Shown here: one piece after another, positions 20,914 to 28,785 of the stretch
Position numbering within the stretch: position 1 is the stretch's first letter
Layout of the letters: every line of letters starts with the position of its first letter
DNA from: Streptomyces roseochromogenus subsp. oscitans DS 12.976
GTDB taxonomy: Bacteria; Actinomycetota; Actinomycetes; Streptomycetales; Streptomycetaceae
Length of the DNA stretch: 28,785 nt
Assembly: GCF_000497445.1 (NCBI RefSeq)
Contig: NZ_CM002285.1
Span: 6,486,786-6,515,570, forward strand
Direction of reading: 5' to 3'
Position numbers and translations under genes: made by a program
The notes under the pieces: model-generated
Database searches by the model: none
Seen by the model: the letters and a program-made list of their open reading frames with translations, nothing else
Told to the model about the DNA's origin: nothing

Positions 20914-21121
20914 AGTGGCGCCATACCGATCAGTACGGGGTTTGAGTTATTGCGTTGTTATCAACGGACAATGTGACTGGTGCGTGTCCCTTAGTGGACG
21001 GTACGCGAAGAAATTGTTGACCTTGGTTCAGCTCCCGCCTTGGTTCCTGGCATGTCCACAAGGGATACGGAAGCGCGTCGCGGCTTGCTCAAGGCCGTCG
21101 CCGCTCGCTCAGGGCCTGCGG

Positions 21122-21127
21122 TACCCT
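21122..21127 (+). promoter_or_regulatory. -10 element before the leuS leader peptide
   Basis: TACCCT ends 6 bases before the leader ATG (21134). The short AACGCC between them means the leader peptide transcript would be leaderless. Confidence 0.5.
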
Positions 21128-21133
21128 AACGCC

Positions 21134-21172
21134 ATGCGTGCCGTACGCCTTCTGCTTAGCGGGCCGCGCTGA
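21134..21172 (+). CDS. leuS leader peptide with three Leu codons
   Basis: A 12-residue frame, MRAVRLLLSGPR, ends at TGA 21170-21172. Residues 6-8 are Leu-Leu-Leu, encoded CTT CTG CTT. CTT is a rare Leu codon in Streptomyces, so ribosome speed here should depend sharply on charged tRNA-Leu. The frame sits 45 bases before a terminator and 126 bases before the leuS start, the layout of a classical attenuator: stalling at the Leu codons would favour read-through into leuS. Confidence 0.7.
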   Translation: MRAVRLLLSGPR

Positions 21173-21298
21173 TCAGTACCGACCCTGGTCGAACCTGAGG
21201 TCGGCATCGGCGCGGCGTCCCCTCCTGTGTGAGGGGATTTTTCGTTTCTTTGAATGTCACAGCCGCAGGCAGAGACGATCGATGGAGCTTTGAGGATC
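21173..21298 (+). promoter_or_regulatory. leuS attenuator leader RNA
   Basis: Downstream of the leader peptide, CCGACC (21179-21184) can pair with GGTCGG (21199-21204). GCCGCGC inside the peptide coding region (21163-21169) can pair with GCGCGGC (21210-21216) just before the terminator. These pairings overlap in time with the ribosome position, as expected for alternative folds. Which fold is the antiterminator is not settled by eye. Confidence 0.5.
21218..21242 (+). terminator. Attenuator terminator upstream of leuS
   Basis: TCCCCTC (21218-21224) pairs with GAGGGGA (21231-21237) around a CTGTGT loop, followed by TTTTT to 21242. It is a canonical intrinsic terminator placed between the leader peptide and leuS. 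Confidence 0.85.
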
Positions 21299-24181
<2,883 letters not shown>

Positions 24182-24246
24182 TGACCGGACCCGTTCCGGT
24201 GTGACGACCGGACACCGGCCGCGACCGGCATCGGGGTAGTCCCCTA

Positions 24247-24287
24247 CGGGCAGGTTCGGGGTTCTTCTGGAACTCCGGGCCTGCCCG
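24247..24287 (+). terminator. Terminator after leuS
   Basis: CGGGCAGG (24247-24254) pairs with CCTGCCCG (24280-24287), with an inner GTTC/GAAC pairing in the loop. Confidence 0.7.
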
Positions 24288-24345
24288 CTGCGTTTACCGT
24301 GGAGAGCGCAGCGGCGTGTGCCGCACCGGCCGGAGGAGGAGCGTC

Positions 24346-25074
24346 GTGGAAGCCGTGATCGCTGTGTTCGCCGTGCTCTTCCTGCTCTTCGTCGGCCTGG
24401 GCGTGTACGCCACGGTCAAGGCGGTCGGCGCCGCCAAGCGCGGAGTGGACCGGACGATCGAGCAGGCCCGCCGCACGGTCGAGGACCACACGTTGCGCGC
24501 CAAGTCGTTCGTCCAGGTCGGCCCGGCCGCCGAGATCGCCCAGCTCCGGCTCGCACTGCGCACGTCGATGCGCGCCACCCAGGACGCGCTGCGTGCGGGC
24601 GTGGCCGAGGACGAGTCGCTGGAGGAGTCCCTCGGCCTCTTCGAACGGCTCAGCGCGCACGGGCACGAACTGGACGCCGACCTCAGGCGCCTGGAGTCGG
24701 AGCCGGACCGGTCCGAACTCACCGCCCGCCTGCCCGAGCTGCGCAGCCGCACCGAACGCATCACCAAGTCCGCGGACTCGCTGCGCTGGGCCGCCCGCGA
24801 CCGGGCGCGCCGCTTCGTCGACGACGATCTGGGCGCGCTCAGCGACCAGATAGACATCGAGGCCGACGCCCTGCGCCACTGGACCCCGGCTGAGCCCGCG
24901 CCGGGACAGCGGCCCGGCCCATCCACCTCAACTGCCGACGGCCCGACGGGGCAGTGGGCCCGCTCCCGGACGTCCCGCCCCGCCGAGGAGCAGCCGCCAC
25001 AGGCGATCACCCCGCCGTCGCCGCGCCTCGCCCATCCCTGGCAGAAGAAGGCCCGGCCCGAGAGCACCACCTGA
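24346..25074 (+). CDS. Membrane-anchored helical protein, unknown function
   Basis: Encodes a 242-aa protein from GTG 24346, with the ribosome site GGAGGAGGAG directly upstream (24332-24341). The N-terminal hydrophobic helix (3-25, AVIAVFAVLFLLFVGLGVYA) is an uncleaved anchor. Residues 30-180 are predominantly charged helix with heptad-like spacing (for example IAQLRLALRTSMRATQDALR and ELRSRTERITKSADSLRWAA), suggesting a coiled-coil or helical bundle. The last ~60 residues are Pro/Ser/Thr-rich and probably unstructured. No enzymatic motif is visible. It lies between leuS and degV with no shared promoter that I can identify. A structural or regulatory role at the membrane is possible. Confidence 0.85.
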   Translation: MEAVIAVFAVLFLLFVGLGVYATVKAVGAAKRGVDRTIEQARRTVEDHTLRAKSFVQVGPAAEIAQLRLALRTSMRATQDALRAGVAEDESLEESLGLFERLSAHGHELDADLRRLESEPDRSELTARLPELRSRTERITKSADSLRWAARDRARRFVDDDLGALSDQIDIEADALRHWTPAEPAPGQRPGPSTSTADGPTGQWARSRTSRPAEEQPPQAITPPSPRLAHPWQKKARPESTT

Positions 25075-25082
25075 GGGCCGCT

Positions 25083-25107
25083 CCCGGCCCGCATCACGGG
25101 GGCCGGG
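25083..25107 (+). terminator. Hairpin between the helical protein gene and degV
   Basis: CCCGGCCC (25083-25090) pairs with GGGCCGGG (25100-25107) with a 9-nt loop, starting 9 bases after the stop codon. Confidence 0.5.
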
Positions 25108-25131
25108 CTGCCGCACGAGCGCTACGGCAGG

Positions 25132-25137
25132 TAACCT
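25132..25137 (+). promoter_or_regulatory. -10 element for a leaderless degV transcript
   Basis: TAACCT ends 7 bases before ATG 25145, with CCAGCTC between and no Shine-Dalgarno sequence. Confidence 0.5.
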
Positions 25138-25144
25138 CCAGCTC

Positions 25145-25990
25145 ATGTCCCGCCATGTCGCGATCGTCACCGATTCAACGGCCTACCTGCCGCCACGGAC
25201 GATGGAGCGGCACGGCATCACCGCGGTACCCCTGACCGTGGTCCTCGGCGACCGAGCCCTCGAAGAGGGCACCGAGATCTCGACCCGCTCACTGGCCCAG
25301 GCGCTGCAGAAACGACGCCCCGTCACCACCTCGCGCCCGAGCCCCGAAGTGTTCGCTGCAACGTACCGCAGGGTCGCGGAGTCCGGCGCGAGCGGCATCG
25401 TCTCCCTGCACCTGTCCGCCGAACTGTCCGGCACTTACGACGCGGCGGTCCTCGCGGCGCGCGAGGCGCCGGTGCCGGTACGGGTCGTGGACACCGGGAT
25501 GGTCGCGATGGCCCTCGGCTTCTGCGCGCTCGCCGCGGCCGAGGCCGCGGAGGCCGGCGGCACGGTGGACGAAGCCGTCACGGCCGCCGAGAAGCGCGCC
25601 GCGGGCACGTCCGCCTACTTCTACGTCGACACCCTCGACTATCTCCGCCGCGGCGGCCGCATCGGCACCGCACAGGCTCTGCTCGGCTCCGCACTCGCCG
25701 TCAAACCCCTGCTCCAACTGGACTGCGGCCGCATCGAACTGCTCGAGAAGGTCCGTACGGCGTCCAGGGCCATCGCGCGTCTGGAAGAGCTCACCGCCGA
25801 GCGGGCGGGCAGCGCCGAAGTCGACATCGCCGTCCACCACCTCGCGGCCCCCGATCGCGCCGCCGCGCTCGCCGACCGGCTGCGGGCACGCGTGCCGGGT
25901 CTGGCCGACCTCCATGTCAGCGAGGTCGGCGCGGTGATCGGTGCACACACCGGTCCCGGGCTGCTCGGCGCTGTGGTCTCACCGCGCTGA
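25145..25990 (+). CDS. DegV family protein (fatty-acid binding)
   Basis: Encodes a 281-aa DegV/FakB-like protein of usual length, a two-domain fold that binds a fatty acid and, in Firmicutes, presents it to a fatty-acid kinase. Landmarks are VTDSTAYLP (8-16), TTSRPSPEVF (61-70), SLHLSAELSGTYDAA (87-101), YFYVDTLDYLRRGGRIGTAQ (about 158-177), KPLLQL (188-193) and IGAHTGPGLLG near the C-terminus. The latter two blocks are typical of the ligand pocket. A kinase partner is not encoded next to it. The gene starts at ATG 25145, set by TAACCT just upstream. comEA follows 102 bases later with its own probable promoter. Confidence 0.94.
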   Translation: MSRHVAIVTDSTAYLPPRTMERHGITAVPLTVVLGDRALEEGTEISTRSLAQALQKRRPVTTSRPSPEVFAATYRRVAESGASGIVSLHLSAELSGTYDAAVLAAREAPVPVRVVDTGMVAMALGFCALAAAEAAEAGGTVDEAVTAAEKRAAGTSAYFYVDTLDYLRRGGRIGTAQALLGSALAVKPLLQLDCGRIELLEKVRTASRAIARLEELTAERAGSAEVDIAVHHLAAPDRAAALADRLRARVPGLADLHVSEVGAVIGAHTGPGLLGAVVSPR

Positions 25991-26009
25991 CCCCTCACTC
26001 GTGCGGGTG

Positions 26010-26031
26010 GCCCAGTTATCCACAACTGGGC
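26010..26031. promoter_or_regulatory. Hairpin carrying a DnaA-box-like sequence
   Basis: GCCCAGTT (26010-26017) pairs with AACTGGGC (26024-26031). The loop and flanks spell TTATCCACA at 26016-26024, the classic DnaA-box consensus of E. coli; Streptomyces boxes are usually TTGTCCACA. It could be a degV terminator, a DnaA site, or both. Confidence 0.5.
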
Positions 26032-26092
26032 GGTCCTCCCCGGAAATTGACCAAGATCATCGCGAATCGGCGGGATGCTCCATCCTCGTCGC

Positions 26093-27310
26093 ATGGCACT
26101 TCGATCACGTTCACGCACAGCCACTCCGACCAGCGGCCCCGGCCGCGGCCCCACCTCCGACGGCCGCCTCCGCCATCGCCGCGGCATCCACCACCGCCGA
26201 GCCCGCCACCGCCCACCGGCACCGGCCGACGAACTGCGCCGCCGAGCGGAACTCCTCTTCGGCGAACGAGCCGTGCGGTGGCGGGAGTCGGGAAACGGGC
26301 CGCCGGACGGGGGCCCCGCGGATCGGGTGACCGAGACGCCAACGGCATGGGGCACCGGGCGGGCGCCTGGGCTGAGGGCGGCGAGGGCGGCGACGACCAC
26401 GGCCGTGTCCGGCCGGGCTGTGCCTGGTCCGACCGTACCACCGGACGTTGAGTCTGCCCCGGGCGAGCCGCCGAGCGCCGTGCCGGCCGACGGGTGGGCT
26501 CCGACGCTGACGCCGGTACCGGCGGCGAGTGCTGCCGAAGCATCCGAACCAGCCGGTGCCGTCCGCCCGTTGGAGCTGTCCGGACCCGAAGATCCCGGGT
26601 GGCGGGAGCGGGTCGGGCTGGCGGTGCGGGAGCGGATGCCGGTGTGGCTGCAGGCTCGGTGCGGTGTGGAGCGACGGGGAGTCGTGGCGCTCGCCGTGGT
26701 GCTTGTGGCCGCCGCCGTGTTGGCCGTGCAGCACTTCTGGGCCGGGCGGACCGAGTCCGTGAGCGCCCCTCAAGTGGTGCGCGCGGGGAAGCCCTACGCC
26801 AAGCAGGAAGACGGCGCGAAGGCCGGTGCGGGCGCGGGTGCCTCGCCGACGCCGGGCGGACAGATCGTCGTGGACGTCAGCGGCAAGGTCCGCGAACCGG
26901 GGATCCGACGGTTGCCGGCGGGTTCCCGGGTGGCCGACGCGCTGCGGGCGGCCGGGGGTGTCCGTCCGGGCGTGAACACCGAGGGGCTCAACCGGGCCCG
27001 ATTTCTGGTCGACGGCGAACAGGTCGTCGTCGGTGGGCCCGCCGGGGCGATAGTTCCACCCGGGCCGGCTTCCGGACCGGCCGGGGCGGTCTCTCGACCG
27101 GCCGGCACGGGCCCCGCGGCACCGGTCTCCCTCAACACGGCCACGGCGGACCAGCTCGACACACTGCCCGGAGTCGGCCCGGTGCTCGCTCAGCACATCA
27201 TCGACTACCGCACCCAGCACGGCGGTTTCCGCTCGGTGGACGAACTGCGCGAGGTCAACGGCATCGGCGATCGCCGCTTCAGCGATCTGCGGAACCTGGT
27301 ACGGCCATGA
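26093..27310 (+). CDS. comEA: ComEA-like DNA-binding protein with long N-terminal region
   Basis: Encodes a 405-aa protein. The C-terminal HhH domain (about 344-405) has SLNTATADQLDTLPGVGPVL, AQHIIDYRTQHGGFRSVDEL and NGIGDRRFSDLRNL, the DNA-binding module of ComEA. Upstream are a SLBB domain (about 257-316, VVDVSGKVREPGIRRLPAGS) and one transmembrane helix (about 196-218). The N-terminal ~190 residues are Arg/Pro/Thr-rich and unusually long compared with ComEA proteins of Firmicutes. ATG 26093 is chosen since its frame starts MALRSRSRTA, and CATCCT 6 bases upstream could serve as a leaderless -10; ATG 26075 is an alternative. Its stop overlaps comEC as ATGA (27307-27310). In competent bacteria it brings DNA to the ComEC channel. 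Confidence 0.9.
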   Translation: MALRSRSRTATPTSGPGRGPTSDGRLRHRRGIHHRRARHRPPAPADELRRRAELLFGERAVRWRESGNGPPDGGPADRVTETPTAWGTGRAPGLRAARAATTTAVSGRAVPGPTVPPDVESAPGEPPSAVPADGWAPTLTPVPAASAAEASEPAGAVRPLELSGPEDPGWRERVGLAVRERMPVWLQARCGVERRGVVALAVVLVAAAVLAVQHFWAGRTESVSAPQVVRAGKPYAKQEDGAKAGAGAGASPTPGGQIVVDVSGKVREPGIRRLPAGSRVADALRAAGGVRPGVNTEGLNRARFLVDGEQVVVGGPAGAIVPPGPASGPAGAVSRPAGTGPAAPVSLNTATADQLDTLPGVGPVLAQHIIDYRTQHGGFRSVDELREVNGIGDRRFSDLRNLVRP

Positions 27311-28785
27311 GCCGCGTGATCGGCAGCGGGCTGTCGGGGCGCGAAAGGACCGGTGCACGCGCGCGTGCCGGGCGCGGAGACGACCGGCCGGAGGAGTTGG
27401 GATCTGGCGGCTCCGTGGGCCGCGACCCCGAGGAGCGGGGGCCCGCGCACGGTGACCGGGCGGGACCGATGGACCTGCGCCTGGTGCCGCCCGCGCTCGC
27501 CGCCTGGGCCACGGCGGCCCTGACGCTGGACACACCGGCGGGCTGGACTGCCGGGATCGCGGTCGCCTGCCTGGTGGGCGGAGTCGTGCTGTTGGCAGCG
27601 GGGAGGCCCGGACGGGAGAGACGAGTCGGGTGGTTGCTCGGGCGGTTCGGGTGGGCCCGTGCTTCGATCGCCGCCGTGCTGCTCTGCGTTGCCGCTGCGG
27701 CCGCATCGGCCGGGCTGCACGGGGCGGACGTACGGCGCGGGCCGGTGCCCGAGCTGGCCCGGCGCTACGCGACCGTGACCGCCGAGGTCGAGATGAGCGG
27801 CGATCCCTGGCTGAGCCGGCCACGGGTGCACGGCGATCACGCGGCGCCGACGGCGGTACTGGCCCGGGCGGAGGTGCGGCGCGTCGAGCAGAGCGACGGG
27901 ACGAGCGTGTCGATGCGGACTCCGGTGCTGCTGGTCGTCGACGCGGACGTTCGGGCACCGGAGGGGAGGGCTGCGCGCAGCGGACGTTCTCCAGCGGAAA
28001 GGGGTGTGACACGGTCCGCTGCCCGGGGCGGGCAAGGGACTCGAGCTGCCTGGCTCGGGTTGTTGCCGTCCACCCGGCTGCGGGTGAATGGGCGGCTGGC
28101 GCCCCCGCTGACGGGCGGGGACCGGACCGCTGCCGTGCTGCGGGTGCGCGGCCGGCCGGGCCCGCAGATCGTGGCCGGACCCAGCGGGCAGCAACGGCTG
28201 GCGGGACGGCTCAGGGCCGGACTGCGGGAGGCGACCGACGGCTTGCCCGGGGACGCGCGGGCACTGCTTCCCGGGCTGGTCGTCGGGGACACCTCACGGA
28301 TCACGCCCGAGCTGGACGAAGCGTTCAAGGATACGGATCTGGCCCACACGCTCGCCGTGTCCGGCAGTAACCTCACCGTGCTGCTCGCGCTGCTGATCGG
28401 GCCGCCCGGGCTGGCGCAGCAGGTCGAGCGCCGTGGTCTGGCCCCGCGCCTGGGACTCTCGCTGCGGGCGACCGCGCTGGCCGCAGGGGTGCTCACGCTG
28501 GGATTCGTGATCGTGAGCCGGCCCGACCCCAGCGTGCTGCGGGCCGCCGCCTGTGGCGCGATCGCACTGCTCGCCCTGGCCACCGGGCGCCGTAGGTCCC
28601 TGGTCCCGGCGCTGGCCACGGCCGTCCTGCTGCTGGTGCTCTACGACCCATGGCTGGCCCGCAGTTACGGCTTCGTGTTGTCCGTGCTGGCCACCGGCGC
28701 GCTGCTCGTCCTGGCACCGGGTTGGAGCGAGGCGCTGCGGCGGCGCCGGGTGCCGCCGAGGCTCGCGGAGGCGCTGGCGGCAGCT
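27307..28785 (+). CDS. comEC: ComEC/Rec2-type DNA translocase (partial)
   Basis: The frame is open from ATG 27307, inside the ATGA overlap with comEA, through the right edge without a stop (493 codons seen). After ~57 hydrophilic residues come hydrophobic segments (ALAAWATAALTL, AGIAVACLVGGVVLL). A DUF4131/OB-like region follows, then the Competence domain: LPGLVVGDTSRITPELDEAF (about 320-339) and HTLAVSGSNLTVLLALLIG (346-364), the family's characteristic HLxAVSGxN motif. Hydrophobic helices follow to the edge, while the C-terminal metallo-beta-lactamase-like domain lies beyond the window. ATG 27469 (residue 55) is a possible later start. It is the membrane channel for single-stranded DNA import in competent species. 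Streptomyces is not known to be naturally competent, so its role here is open. Confidence 0.93.
   Translation, partial: MSRVIGSGLSGRERTGARARAGRGDDRPEELGSGGSVGRDPEERGPAHGDRAGPMDLRLVPPALAAWATAALTLDTPAGWTAGIAVACLVGGVVLLAAGRPGRERRVGWLLGRFGWARASIAAVLLCVAAAAASAGLHGADVRRGPVPELARRYATVTAEVEMSGDPWLSRPRVHGDHAAPTAVLARAEVRRVEQSDGTSVSMRTPVLLVVDADVRAPEGRAARSGRSPAERGVTRSAARGGQGTRAAWLGLLPSTRLRVNGRLAPPLTGGDRTAAVLRVRGRPGPQIVAGPSGQQRLAGRLRAGLREATDGLPGDARALLPGLVVGDTSRITPELDEAFKDTDLAHTLAVSGSNLTVLLALLIGPPGLAQQVERRGLAPRLGLSLRATALAAGVLTLGFVIVSRPDPSVLRAAACGAIALLALATGRRRSLVPALATAVLLLVLYDPWLARSYGFVLSVLATGALLVLAPGWSEALRRRRVPPRLAEALAAA

Larger units (their letters stand above)
20864..21133. other. Divergent spacer between the redox pair and leuS
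   Basis: No gene is supported here. The minus-strand -10 TAGAGT for the redox pair is at 20908-20913. A small hairpin CGTTG-TTAT-CAACG occupies 20953-20966. TTGACC (21017-21022) and TTGGTT (21040-21045) have 17-base spacing and could be an upstream plus-strand promoter, but the -10 is poor. The spacer is less GC-rich than the genes around it, especially at 20930-21060. Confidence 0.45.

Noticed and set aside
21017..21045. TTGACC-17-TTGGTT as the main leuS promoter
   Set aside because: The -10 lacks the A at position 2. The TACCCT six bases before the leader ATG is a better candidate. It may still be a secondary promoter.

Overview
The window is chromosomal DNA from a high-GC actinobacterium, almost certainly Streptomyces. 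The G/C-loaded third codon positions, GTG starts, lysine/alanine-rich RNase E tail, and ordered set of conserved genes match the Streptomyces chromosomal core: rne, rplU, rpmA, obg, proB, proA, SCO2584-like, SCO2583-like, M48 protease, nadD, LCP protein, rsfS, histidine phosphatase, leuS, degV, comEA, comEC. It opens inside the 3' end of rne and closes inside comEC. SCO names below are recalled from S. coelicolor and were not searched here.

Layout. 1-2738: RNase E/G tail, then rplU-rpmA behind a clear promoter, then obg; all are separated by hairpin terminators. 2739-4327: a decayed segment holding fragments of two wall-glycopolymer genes, a cytidylyltransferase/SDR fusion and a CDP-glycerol glycerophosphotransferase. 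They are frameshifted and joined across an internal deletion, then followed by an intact terminator and a repeat-rich spacer with a possible PHO box. 4328-7408: proline biosynthesis genes proB and proA, with a small unknown gene between them. 7529-9261: two membrane proteins sharing an N-terminal SVVFDE(A/S)FV(Q/R)AA motif (the SCO2584/SCO2583 families, linked to spore-wall synthesis). 9472-11101: an M48 protease on the minus strand and two very small membrane proteins. 11157-14797: nadD, an LCP-family protein (PdtA/SCO2578-like), rsfS and a histidine phosphatase, closely spaced. 14891-17870: two identical tRNA-Ala(GGC) genes bracketing a 2.8-kb accessory segment. That segment has an MmyB-type regulator, a broken MFS exporter, a two-gene cassette of small Cys-pair proteins, and a possible 49-aa membrane protein. 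17985-20863 (minus): a translationally coupled pair, a heme-type membrane protein and a NuoF-like flavin/Fe-S protein with a fused ferredoxin domain. 21134-24181: leuS behind a leader peptide with three consecutive Leu codons and a terminator, a classical attenuator layout. 24346-28785: a membrane-anchored helical protein, degV, comEA and the start of comEC.

Themes. (1) Several genes have a TAnnnT -10 element 6-8 nt before the start codon and no convincing Shine-Dalgarno sequence: proA, the SCO2584- and SCO2583-like genes, nadD, the leuS leader and degV. They look leaderless. (2) The spore-wall genes flanking proA and nadD are intact while upstream glycopolymer-synthesis genes are ruined, suggesting that this strain makes a different polymer, makes its precursor elsewhere, or has lost it. 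(3) The best candidates for little-described biology are the leuS attenuator, the heme-membrane/NuoF-ferredoxin pair, and the Cys-pair cassette between the tRNAs. All functional statements are inferences from sequence and remembered family knowledge; no searches were run.
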